64,000 nt of DNA from Clostridia bacterium (GCA_017504625.1 JAFVQU010000012.1:1-64000); one strand, 5' to 3'. Positions 1-7,202 are shown, numbered from the stretch's first letter. The notes: generated by a model from the letters alone, not told the origin. Translations and numbers: made by a program.

Positions 1-1
1 C

Positions 2-280
2 GGCGAATTTGAAAGAAAAGTTGATAAAACTCTATCTTATTTTGCATATATTTGTTATCTCAAGAAAAAAAGATTAATTACAGCAAGCGAATTTGAATTT
101 TTTGAATATGAGATCAGAAGAATTTTAATGAATCATCAAGTGGTAGAATATTTATATAATTTGTATCACTTTTCGGACAAGCATAAAATGCATTTTACTT
201 TTTACTACCTACTTTCTATATGGGAAAAGAAAAACATACTATATTTCTTCAGTGAAAAAACACATAAGATTTTTCGATAA
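2..280 (+). CDS. C-terminal part of an unknown protein, cut by the window edge
   Basis: An open frame runs in from the left edge and stops at TAA 278-280, giving about 92 residues of a C-terminus. It is rich in aromatic, Lys and Glu residues, with stretches such as FEFFEYEIRRIL and VVEYLYNLYHF, and looks helical and soluble. I see no catalytic motif or membrane span. The base composition is A+T-rich like the next four genes, so it probably belongs to the same accessory block. The start lies outside the window and I do not recognise the family. Confidence 0.5.
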   Translation, partial: GEFERKVDKTLSYFAYICYLKKKRLITASEFEFFEYEIRRILMNHQVVEYLYNLYHFSDKHKMHFTFYYLLSIWEKKNILYFFSEKTHKIFR

Positions 281-377
281 AGAGTTCTTTAATCCTAAAT
301 CAAATTCTTATCCTCACTACTTGAATTTTTAATATAATTATTATTTGAATTTACTTATGTTTTATAAGGAGAAAAAC

Positions 378-1199
378 ATGATTTTTCACGATGCCTCGAA
401 ATATTGTTATAATTGGTTAAAAGCTCAATCGTTTGTTAAAGAGGAATCATTAACAGATTGGTTATTGTATTATATTTCAAATCATAATCGCAATGTATAC
501 TATAAAGCCTTTACCAGAAATGAAGAAGCGTCAAATGGATCCGATTGGGAGTGGTGGATTCTTACAGATGAATGCTCAACTACCAAAGCATATCGTTTGC
601 TTATTCAAGCAAAAAAATTAAAGCCCAACAATACCGACAATTATCCGCTTGTCACATATAGCAACAAAAATGGATTTCAAATTGATTTGCTGATTGCCGA
701 AGCAAGAGCAAGAAATGCCTTGCCGCTATATGCGTACTATTCATGTTGTTCGCCTAATATTGATGAGCAATGCAAAAATATAAACTATATTTCAGATGCA
801 ATGTTGAAATGGTGTGAAAATTGTGTAAACGGATGTTTTCTAACATCTGCTTTTGCATTACATAAAAATGTTTTTAGTAATCCAAGAAGAAAAATAGTAG
901 ATCAAGAACTGATTGATGCTTCTTTTGGTTTGTCATTATTGGATTTTATTTGGGGTGAACCGGGAAAAGCATCTAGTCTCTTGCGTGAATTTAATAACCA
1001 TTTTAAAGATTCAAATAACGACAGAAATAATTGGGCTGGAATACAACACAATTATAAAGACTTGCCCGTATATGTGAAAACCTTGATAGAACGGAGAGAA
1101 GAAGATTTATCTTGGTTAGACAGAGAATTTCATCATGAGATTGGAATTTTATCAGGTGTTGTTATTGTCGATAACAGGAAACGCATTTTTGACCAATAA
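378..1199 (+). CDS. DUF6615-like protein, probable PD-(D/E)XK-type nuclease fold
   Basis: A 273-residue soluble protein. The start at 378 is chosen because GGAG sits seven bases upstream; an earlier in-frame ATG at 345 has no such site. Visible motifs are EESLTD near residue 24, GSDWEWW at 54-60, QAKKL at 77-81 and GFQIDLLI near 99-106. An acidic pair followed by (E/Q)xK on a strand is the layout of PD-(D/E)XK enzymes, and the pattern matches my recollection of the DUF6615 family; the nuclease role is inference. It faces a nuclease/helicase gene and a Fic gene, a defence-like setting. The DNA is A+T-rich. No partner is known. Confidence 0.55.
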   Translation: MIFHDASKYCYNWLKAQSFVKEESLTDWLLYYISNHNRNVYYKAFTRNEEASNGSDWEWWILTDECSTTKAYRLLIQAKKLKPNNTDNYPLVTYSNKNGFQIDLLIAEARARNALPLYAYYSCCSPNIDEQCKNINYISDAMLKWCENCVNGCFLTSAFALHKNVFSNPRRKIVDQELIDASFGLSLLDFIWGEPGKASSLLREFNNHFKDSNNDRNNWAGIQHNYKDLPVYVKTLIERREEDLSWLDREFHHEIGILSGVVIVDNRKRIFDQ

Positions 1200-1201
1200 C
1201 C

Positions 1202-1264
1202 AAAAAGAAAGCGCCATTGAAATCCGAACCCGTAAAGTTCGAATAACAATGGCGTTCTCTTTTT
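1202..1264. terminator. Probable bidirectional terminator between convergent genes
   Basis: CGCCATTG at 1212-1219 pairs with CAATGGCG at 1247-1254. An A-run lies before the left arm and a T-rich run after the right arm, as expected for a stem shared by two converging transcripts. Confidence 0.6.
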
Positions 1265-1289
1265 CGGAGATTATTGTATATCACAATAT

Positions 1290-2885
1290 TTATTTGCTTA
1301 TCCCCATTAAGAATTCTTCCAACTTGTTTAAGAGATGATCGGCAGGGTTGTCGCCTGGAGATTTAAGCATTTTCATTAGATCATCTTGAGTAACATCAAG
1401 GATTAATTTGCCATGCTCTTTCAAACAACCTTCTGCCGCAAACTTTGCAGAATCTGAAAATCCTTTTCGCGATATGATGAACGCAACATTTCTTAAAGCT
1501 GCAGCAAACAGATACTTTTCCGTAATGTAGATAAGATTTTGATCAATTTTATCGGTATAGTTCTTGAATTCAAAAACCACAAAATGTGAGTTGTAATGCT
1601 GTACTAACATTTGCCACAGCGGATGCATACTCTCATCATTGTTTTGCGTTATCTTCAAGGCGCCAATCAAATCCATTCGAAAATGTTCGTCATTGGTTTT
1701 GTGTTGACTTGTCAGCCTATTGAAATAGGAAGCCTCGAAAAGATGACGTATTATATCTTCACAAATTTTTTCATATTCTCTCGAATTTTCTCTACCGGCA
1801 GTACAATTGGATAATCTTTTTATTAGAAGAGCGGTCTTGTTAGATTCCTTTTCTGCATCTTCTAAATGCTTGTCCTGAGTAGGAATAAAATCCAGCTTGA
1901 TTAATTTCGCTTCCACAGATGCTTTGCCATCAATATTGTCTATCGGAAAATATGTAATTTGAGATAATTTCTTTAATAACGTAGGATTGTTTTTGCTGTA
2001 AAAAACAAGATTTTCGATATCCCAGACAATGATTCGATATCTTTCAAATATTTCGTCTTTCTGAAAACTTGGTATGCTACTTAAAACTATTAACAGAATT
2101 ATCTCGTCATTAGATGTTTTCTGCTTCATTTTTTTCATAACAATTGTTTTTAGTAGTTCATTTGCGGCAAAAGGGGAAACAACTTGGCTTTTATATGATT
2201 TGCACTCAACCAATAGCGTTTGATTGCCTTTTTGCAAAATTAGATCCCAACTTTGATCTTTATCATGAGATATGTCATCAATTTCAACAGCTCCGAATTG
2301 CTCTAACAACTGCTTGCTAAAGACCTCTATTGCAGGCTCCAAAGCTCGCGCATCCATAGCAGGCGTTACATACCCATCACTTATGGCCTCTTGAAAAGTA
2401 TACGAGAACACTACCTCATTTGGCTCAAAAAGTCTATTAGCGCTTTTGTTATTTGAAATTTCATTTCCGATAGTTGTGAATGCAATAGTTGTTTTTTCTG
2501 CACATAATAGCGCATCGTAAATTTTGGATGACACGACGGAATCATAGAAAATTACAATCCCGTACTGAGTTATCTGTTTATCGGGGTTCTTTAGAATTGC
2601 TGTTGCGGTTTCCACTACAATATTATCGTTAACAATTTTTGCAAATCCATCATAGTTTGTTGAAATTCTGCTTATTATTTGTTTCTTTATTGCTAAATGA
2701 TCAACTACAACAAGGATCTTACAGTCTTTTGTTCGATGTAAAAACTCTACTGTCTTGGCAAACACTATTTCTTTTCCCGTTCCTGCTGCCATTTCAACAA
2801 CAATATGTCTTTGCCCTCGATTTAATGCTGTGCGAACAGAGTCAATAGCTTTATATTGGTATGGTCGTAATTGGATTGTTTCCAT
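1290..2885 (-). CDS. Half-helicase (DEAD/ResIII-like) fused to two PD-(D/E)XK-like nuclease domains
   Basis: A 531-residue protein. Residues 1-175 resemble the first RecA-like domain of type I/III restriction motor subunits: a Q-tip-like RPYQ, Walker A AAGTGKE (33-39), and EAISDGYVTPA (166-176). The DEAH position reads FYDS, and no second RecA domain follows, so a helicase cycle is doubtful. Residues about 180-300 form a nuclease-like domain with WDLIL and VECKSYKS (E227, K229). Residues about 365-490 form a second one with RMDLI (D405) and FEFKNY (E439, K441). The N-terminus matches a minus-strand ATG at 2885. Likely a DNA restriction or defence factor, by inference. It lies 15 bp downstream of fic on the same strand, so the two may be cotranscribed. 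Confidence 0.65.
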   Translation of the reverse strand: METIQLRPYQYKAIDSVRTALNRGQRHIVVEMAAGTGKEIVFAKTVEFLHRTKDCKILVVVDHLAIKKQIISRISTNYDGFAKIVNDNIVVETATAILKNPDKQITQYGIVIFYDSVVSSKIYDALLCAEKTTIAFTTIGNEISNNKSANRLFEPNEVVFSYTFQEAISDGYVTPAMDARALEPAIEVFSKQLLEQFGAVEIDDISHDKDQSWDLILQKGNQTLLVECKSYKSQVVSPFAANELLKTIVMKKMKQKTSNDEIILLIVLSSIPSFQKDEIFERYRIIVWDIENLVFYSKNNPTLLKKLSQITYFPIDNIDGKASVEAKLIKLDFIPTQDKHLEDAEKESNKTALLIKRLSNCTAGRENSREYEKICEDIIRHLFEASYFNRLTSQHKTNDEHFRMDLIGALKITQNNDESMHPLWQMLVQHYNSHFVVFEFKNYTDKIDQNLIYITEKYLFAAALRNVAFIISRKGFSDSAKFAAEGCLKEHGKLILDVTQDDLMKMLKSPGDNPADHLLNKLEEFLMGISK

Positions 2886-2900
2886 TCGTATACCTCGCTT

Positions 2901-3947
2901 TTATGCTTTAATATATCTTGTCATCTTTGATTGACCGATTTTCTTAATTTGTCCTTCTTTAACCATTTTGCTAAGCACCGCTTCTATCGTTGTGGGGCTA
3001 ACATCAGGCAATATACCGCAAATATCTGCCTTCGAAATTGGCACTAAACTATTCAGAACAGTCGCTTCTATTCTCGCTGTTTTCGTGATCTTTTTGCCGT
3101 GAACAACTGCAAAACGTTTGTCAAGCTCTTTGTAACACATATACAGCATTGAAAGGAAGTTTTCTATAAAAGGAATATAGGTGTTTTGATTTTCGTGCCA
3201 GCCTATAGAAGATTCTCGAAGTGCTTCATAGTAGTATGCTTTATAGTTGTTGATTTGTTCTTCAAATGAAACATATTTTCCTGCATCATAACCGTTTTTA
3301 TAGAGCAAAAGAAGGGACAGAAGCCGTGACATCCTTCCATTTCCATCTCTAAAGGGATGAATACATAGAAAATCAAGAATGACACAAGGAATTAGCAACA
3401 GTTGATTTATGTTAGCATTATTTCTTGCTTCCATATAGGCAAGCTCTAATTGCTCCATTGCTTCGCTAACTTCACTGGCCGGCGTAGGCTTAAATCTGAT
3501 TTTTCTATTACCATCTTTATCTTGTTCAATAATGTAATTGTCACCGGTTTTATATTGACCACCATATTCATATCCGGCGATTTGCATCATCGTCTCGTGA
3601 AGTCCTAGAATATCACTTTGTCTAAATTCCAAAGTATCGTGGTGCAGATGAATAGCGTTTAATGCATCTCTATATCCAGCAATTTCGCCTTCGTTATGGT
3701 TTAACGGTGCGCTATCTTGATTGACAATAGCAGCAATACGTTCGTCACTTGTAACAATACCTTCGATGGCATTAGAACTCTTTACCGATTGCACTTTCGC
3801 AACCGCTTCTAGTTCGGTAAAAACTTTAGCAAATTCTTCTTTTCTTACACCCGCCATTGTTTTTAATGATGCAATGTTTGATGTAAGATTAATAAGATTC
3901 GATGGTAACAATCCATTATTTAAAAAAGAATAATCAAATTTTCTCAT
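2901..3947 (-). CDS. Fic family protein with C-terminal winged helix
   Basis: A 348-residue Fic (filamentation induced by cAMP) protein, a family that usually transfers AMP from ATP to target side chains. The catalytic motif HPFRDGNGR is complete at 197-205. An N-terminal SNAIEG motif (58-63) fits the inhibitory helix of class II Fic proteins, in which the Glu blocks ATP until relieved. Residues about 285-348 look like a winged helix-turn-helix, so the protein may also bind DNA. The start at 3947 has a strong GGAGGAG site. It precedes the nuclease gene by 15 bp. Palindromes overlap its promoter, suggesting self-repression. The target is unknown. Confidence 0.9.
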   Translation of the reverse strand: MRKFDYSFLNNGLLPSNLINLTSNIASLKTMAGVRKEEFAKVFTELEAVAKVQSVKSSNAIEGIVTSDERIAAIVNQDSAPLNHNEGEIAGYRDALNAIHLHHDTLEFRQSDILGLHETMMQIAGYEYGGQYKTGDNYIIEQDKDGNRKIRFKPTPASEVSEAMEQLELAYMEARNNANINQLLLIPCVILDFLCIHPFRDGNGRMSRLLSLLLLYKNGYDAGKYVSFEEQINNYKAYYYEALRESSIGWHENQNTYIPFIENFLSMLYMCYKELDKRFAVVHGKKITKTARIEATVLNSLVPISKADICGILPDVSPTTIEAVLSKMVKEGQIKKIGQSKMTRYIKA

Positions 3948-3960
3948 ATGCGCTCCTCCA

Positions 3961-4038
3961 TTTCTGCATATAATTATAGCATATTATGTGCAGAAAATCA
4001 AGAGTTAATGCATATAATTTTTGTTTTATATGCATTAA
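3961..4038 (-). promoter_or_regulatory. fic promoter with two inverted-repeat operators
   Basis: On the minus strand, TTGATT (plus 3996-4001) and TATAAT (plus 3973-3978) are separated by 17 bp. An imperfect palindrome, TTTCTGCATATAAT at 3961-3974 against 3981-3996, covers the -10. A perfect 13-bp inverted repeat, TTAATGCATATAA at 4005-4017 and 4026-4038, lies just upstream of the -35. Both share a TGCAnATAA core, which suggests one dimeric repressor binding two sites; the Fic winged helix is the obvious candidate. Confidence 0.65.
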
Positions 4039-4232
4039 TCCGCTTGATTGTGCAGATAATCTATTTCCACGAAAACATTGATTGCGATTAGAATTTGTTG
4101 TCTGGCGAAGGCGATGCCGAAGAAGATTTACATTATCGCCCAAAGTGTGTTCAATATATAATGCTTTATTTTGATGACATACACGCCTTTATTCCAATTT
4201 GATGTGGGAGTTCAAATCCTAGTGGAAGTTCT

Positions 4233-4295
4233 CAAAAATATCTTTTTCGTAGCCTTTATACAGAAAAAACGACAAGTTTCGACTTGTCGTTTTTT
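4233..4295 (+). repeat. Copy A of a 30-bp direct repeat, followed by a terminator hairpin
   Basis: Positions 4233-4262 are identical to 5146-5175, from CAAAAATATC to CCTTTATACA. Just upstream lies GAGTTCAAATCC (4209-4220), which resembles a tRNA T-arm; copy B has GAGTTCGAAACC at the matching place. Immediately downstream, ACGACAAGT (4269-4277) pairs with ACTTGTCGT (4282-4290), followed by a T-run, a strong rho-independent terminator. No gene now feeds this terminator from the left on the plus strand, so the element may be a relic of a lost gene. Confidence 0.7.
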
Positions 4296-4304
4296 CAACG
4301 AGAT

Positions 4305-4472
4305 TCGCCTTCGGCGAGTGAAATTTGGCTTCGCCAAGTGAAATAGCTTCGCTGTGAAATATTTGCTACGCAAATGTGATGGGCGAATTTCATTTCACAT
4401 TGCGACGAAGGAGCAATATTTCACAATTTACGAAGTAAATTATTTCACATTCGGCAACGCCGAATATTTCAC
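4305..4472. repeat. Branched hairpin array with GTGAAAT/ATTTCAC linkers
   Basis: A non-coding stretch made of short perfect hairpins: TCGCC/GGCGA (4305-4317), TTGGC/GCCAA (4325-4337), AGC/GCT (4345-4353), ATTTGC/GCAAAT (4361-4375), ATTGC/GCAAT (4399-4417), ATTTAC/GTAAAT (4426-4440) and TCGGC/GCCGA (4451-4463). In the left half the linkers are GTGAAAT (4318, 4338, 4354); in the right half they are ATTTCAC (4392, 4418, 4442, 4466). The linkers are mutually complementary, so the whole can fold into a multi-arm star. The last linker abuts the -35 of the next gene. Confidence 0.75.
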
Positions 4473-4524
4473 TTGCAATCTCCACGATTTTATGCTATAC
4501 TAATCACAGAAAGGTGGTGAGGAT

Positions 4525-5079
4525 ATGAAGAAAATAATAGCAATGTTTGTTGCTATGTTGATTATGGTAACTCTTTGTTCTTGCGTTAGAACCGATAGAA
4601 ACATTGAAAACTACCCTGCGGATATAGTAAAATATCAAGCAACATTATTTATGCCAAATTTGGACGAGATTGGCGAATATGAGAAAGCAGAATATTATAC
4701 AAGAAAAAATGAATCAATATTTCCGGAATATTCAATGCAGTTAGTGGTAAAGTATGATCAAGAAGCGTTTTTAAAAGAAAAAGCGCGACTTGAACGCGCC
4801 TACACATATCTTGATAAACCGCAAAAACTTGACAGCGATAGAGATGTTTATACAATTCCGATTGAAAAGTTTTCGTTTGCCGGTTTTGATTTTAAAATAG
4901 CAGTATTTGAAGATACGGTCTATCCTAAAAATTTCGGTATGGTTGGAATTTCTGAAGAAAAATGTCAAATTGCGTACTTATGGATCTATGCAGTAGATCT
5001 TGATTATATTTGTGAAGCAGATGAAAATGAAATTAAAGCAATGAGCGAATTTATGGAGTATCATTTTTCTTTGGAATAA
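4525..5079 (+). CDS. Small lipoprotein of unknown function
   Basis: A 184-residue protein with a lipoprotein signal: Lys-Lys, a hydrophobic stretch and lipobox LCSC, giving C20 as the likely lipidated residue. The mature part is charged with alternating strands and helices and has no motif I recognise. The promoter is TTGCAA (4473-4478), a 17-bp spacer and TATACT (4496-4501); the ribosome binding site is AAAGGTGGTGAGG. The promoter to start region closely resembles that of the gene at 5342. A repeat-plus-terminator unit flanks the gene on each side. It probably sits on the outer face of the membrane. Function unknown. Confidence 0.75.
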   Translation: MKKIIAMFVAMLIMVTLCSCVRTDRNIENYPADIVKYQATLFMPNLDEIGEYEKAEYYTRKNESIFPEYSMQLVVKYDQEAFLKEKARLERAYTYLDKPQKLDSDRDVYTIPIEKFSFAGFDFKIAVFEDTVYPKNFGMVGISEEKCQIAYLWIYAVDLDYICEADENEIKAMSEFMEYHFSLE

Positions 5080-5145
5080 TTATAATACAGTTTTTCTTTT
5101 TAGCACAAATAGCCCGTTTGAGTTCGAAACCTTAATGCAGTTCCC

Positions 5146-5216
5146 CAAAAATATCTTTTTCGTAGCCTTTATACAAAAAAGGAACAGACTACCTTGTGTG
5201 GTCTGTTTCTTTTTTG
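5146..5216 (+). repeat. Copy B of the 30-bp direct repeat with terminator
   Basis: Positions 5146-5175 repeat 4233-4262 exactly. The following hairpin has a different sequence, AACAGAC (5183-5189) with GTCTGTT (5201-5207), then a T-run. The conserved part is therefore the sequence before the stem, while the stems differ. It terminates the lipoprotein transcript. Confidence 0.7.
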
Positions 5217-5341
5217 TTTGAAGTGTTTGGTTAATTTGAGCTCCGACGCCTGAATCGTCCGCGATTCGGGTAAACACGGCAAATTTTTCTTTACATTTCT
5301 GCAAAACTATGCTATAATCATCATAGAAAGGCGGTGGCATT

Positions 5342-5605
5342 ATGGATTCTTACATTATCATATTACTCGCGATGGCGATGGTGCTTCTCCCTTTTATCGT
5401 TGATCGCACCGTTAGAATATATAGACACCGTCAATACGTTAACGACTTTCTGTCAAAGCAGTTCGCTTGCCCAAATTGCGGTCACAAATTCTATGCCGCA
5501 AAAAGAATAGTCTTTCCTTTAAGCGATAACAAGGCATATATTAAATGCCCGTACTGCAAAAAACGCGACGTGTGCGGCCACCCACACAGCATCGACGACA
5601 ATTAA
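5342..5605 (+). CDS. Small membrane-anchored zinc-ribbon protein
   Basis: An 87-residue protein with one N-terminal membrane span (about residues 3-20) followed by a basic region and a zinc ribbon with CPNC and CPYC knuckles. The promoter is TTTACA (5290-5295), a 17-bp spacer and TATAAT (5313-5318), and the ribosome binding site is AAAGGCGGTGG. It lies 23 bp upstream of another zinc-ribbon gene, so the two are probably one unit. Zinc ribbons of this kind often bind nucleic acid or protein, but no role can be assigned. Confidence 0.7.
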   Translation: MDSYIIILLAMAMVLLPFIVDRTVRIYRHRQYVNDFLSKQFACPNCGHKFYAAKRIVFPLSDNKAYIKCPYCKKRDVCGHPHSIDDN

Positions 5606-5628
5606 TTAAATTTGAAAGGAAACATTGA

Positions 5629-5937
5629 ATGAAAAAGCTTATATTTTTGTTAGCAATATTTGTATGCGCCATCACCCTCTGTTCCTGCACGGTCAACTGG
5701 TTTGGTGAAACCTATGACGCGCCCTGGTACGTCATCGCGATCCCGATAGCGATTATTGCGGTTGTGGGATATTTTATTTTGATGAATACCGTTTTTGTTT
5801 GCCCCGATTGCAATACCGAATTCAAGCCAAAGTGGTATCAGCTTTCTGTCTGCATTCACATGGGCAGAAAAAGACTTGCAAAATGCCCCAAGTGCGGAAG
5901 ATTTGGATACTGTAAGCGTGAAAAGGATATTAAATGA
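5629..5937 (+). CDS. Small membrane zinc-ribbon protein with signal/lipobox-like N-terminus
   Basis: A 102-residue protein. Residues 1-20 look like a lipoprotein signal ending in LCSC (C20). A second hydrophobic span follows at about 33-52. The C-terminus is a zinc ribbon with CPDC and CPKC pairs and an intervening HMGRKR. The same HMGR plus CPKC layout ends the XRE regulator at 38523-39143, so the two ribbons seem related. The ribosome binding site is GAAAGGA. It is probably cotranscribed with the gene at 5342. Function unknown. Confidence 0.7.
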   Translation: MKKLIFLLAIFVCAITLCSCTVNWFGETYDAPWYVIAIPIAIIAVVGYFILMNTVFVCPDCNTEFKPKWYQLSVCIHMGRKRLAKCPKCGRFGYCKREKDIK

Positions 5938-5971
5938 TCAAGGGGCGCCATGTGCTACTTAAAGCCGCTAA

Positions 5972-6148
5972 AATACCATTACCGCCCCTGTGCTTGTCCG
6001 CACGAAGAATGGCTTTACCGTTGAGCGAGGCGGTCGCGAGCCGCTTGTATACACGGGTGAAATACGCGACTTGAAGCTATTGCGCGACGAATACTTGCTT
6101 GAAATATTCGTCAACGGCGGCGAAGAGGTTTTCACCGTGCTGTTGTAA
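5972..6148 (+). pseudogene. Remnant of a GH32 (sucrose/fructan hydrolase) gene, C-terminus only
   Basis: An open frame of about 58 codons with no start ends at TAA 6146-6148. It ends with RDEYLLEIFVNGGEEVFT, the pattern of the C-terminal beta-sandwich of glycoside hydrolase family 32 (sucrose-6-phosphate hydrolase/fructanase), where the EIFVNxGEEVFT strand is typical. In-frame TAA codons lie directly upstream at 5960 and 5969, and none of the catalytic part is present. A terminator follows, as expected for the end of a former gene. The rest was lost, probably when the small-gene cassettes to the left were acquired. Confidence 0.75.
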
Positions 6149-6151
6149 TTC

Positions 6152-6188
6152 AAAAAGACCTTTGGACAACCAAAGGTCTTTCTTTTTT
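6152..6188. terminator. Bidirectional terminator
   Basis: AAAGACCTTTGG (6154-6165) pairs with CCAAAGGTCTTT (6170-6181) across a 4-base loop, with a T-run to the right and an A-run to the left. It serves the GH32 remnant and the converging AraC gene. Confidence 0.85.
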
Positions 6189-7029
6189 ATCTTCCCGCGC
6201 ATTGCTTCTTGTAAGTGTAGGGTGTTTCTCCGAAGCGCTTTTTGAAAAGCACGATAAAGTGTGAGCAATCCGAAAAGCCCGAGCTCATACAAGCCTCGGT
6301 CACCGTAGAGCCGCCCACAAGCATCTTGGTCGCGTTTGAAAGTCTGACCGACTCGAGATACTCGCGCGGCGTTGAGTGGATATATTTTCTAAACCACCTT
6401 GTAAGCGTTGCCGAGCTTACAAAATGCGTTGAAAGTATATCGTTAACGTTTCTGATCGTAGCAAAATTTCTGTTTATATCGTCGATTATTTTCTGCAACG
6501 CCGTCGGCATACAGGGCTTCTCTGCCCCGCTCGTTTCATTTCTCTCAAGCAAGACAAGCATCTCTATAAGATAGGCCGCCTGCTCAAGCGCCGAGCCTCC
6601 CTCCTCGCGCGCCGCCGCAAGCGAGGAAACAAGCGAGCGCATCGTCTGCCTCGCCTCACCGTCAAAGGAAAAGAGCGGTGAGAAATCCTCTCTCTGCCAA
6701 AAAGCAAATTCGGGAGCATCAAAATCTGCGGCTATCCAGATGCACGCGTAGGATTGGAGGGCATCGGAATTAAAAATACCCATGTGAAGATCGCCTGCTC
6801 GCGTAACTATCGCATCACCGATCGGCACGGGATAAAGACTGCCGTTGACGAGAAAGGAAACGTCACTTGAAATATTATAAAAGATCTCTAAAAAGGCGTG
6901 GTTGTGCACGGGGTCTGCATCCGGATCATCGCGGTATTTGTACCTCGTGCGCGACATAAAATCATAGCGCAAGCCCGAAATCGAGGTCAATGCATCGGAC
7001 AATCGCGGTTGATATTTAGGCTCGTACAT
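6187..7029 (-). CDS. AraC family transcriptional regulator
   Basis: A 280-residue regulator. Residues about 25-120 form a cupin-like sensor (HNHAFLEIFYN, with GDLHMG further on). Residues about 180-278 form the AraC double helix-turn-helix, ending in SSGFSDCSHFIVLFKKRFGE, the signature of the second motif. It is divergent from the DMT transporter at 7203, and the promoters overlap, so it probably controls that transporter and the following GH28 gene in response to a sugar. The minus promoter TTGACA/TATTAT has a 17-bp spacer (plus 7108-7136). The ligand is unknown; pectin-derived uronates are a guess from context. Confidence 0.9.
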   Translation of the reverse strand: MYEPKYQPRLSDALTSISGLRYDFMSRTRYKYRDDPDADPVHNHAFLEIFYNISSDVSFLVNGSLYPVPIGDAIVTRAGDLHMGIFNSDALQSYACIWIAADFDAPEFAFWQREDFSPLFSFDGEARQTMRSLVSSLAAAREEGGSALEQAAYLIEMLVLLERNETSGAEKPCMPTALQKIIDDINRNFATIRNVNDILSTHFVSSATLTRWFRKYIHSTPREYLESVRLSNATKMLVGGSTVTEACMSSGFSDCSHFIVLFKKRFGETPYTYKKQCAGR

Positions 7030-7103
7030 GCGTGCTCCTCCTCATCTGTGAGCGAAATCTCATATAAATTGACAAAATATGCATATAAATATCACTTTTC
7101 AAA

Positions 7104-7136
7104 TGCTATAATAACATACAGACAGCCTTGTGTCAA
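7104..7136. promoter_or_regulatory. Overlapping divergent promoter elements
   Basis: The minus promoter for the AraC gene has TTGACA (plus 7131-7136), a 17-bp spacer and TATTAT (plus 7108-7113). On the plus strand the extended -10 TGCTATAAT (7104-7112) occupies almost the same bases, pointing at the DMT gene. The two -10 elements overlap, so only one polymerase could occupy the site at a time. Confidence 0.55.
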
Positions 7137-7202
7137 GTAAAAATCAAAAATATAGAAATTCATTTACAAACTTGCGCCAACCGCGCGCGAGTAAGGAGTA
7201 AA

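Noticed and set aside
3934-4143. Small minus-strand frame across the fic promoter
   Set aside because: It would run through the promoter and operators, and has no ribosome binding site.
4203-4264. tRNA gene
   Set aside because: Only a T-arm-like GAGTTCAAATCC is present; no acceptor, D or anticodon arm can be drawn.
4305-4472. CRISPR array
   Set aside because: The units are short palindromes of differing sequence with constant 7-base linkers; there are no equal repeats with unique spacers and no cas genes.
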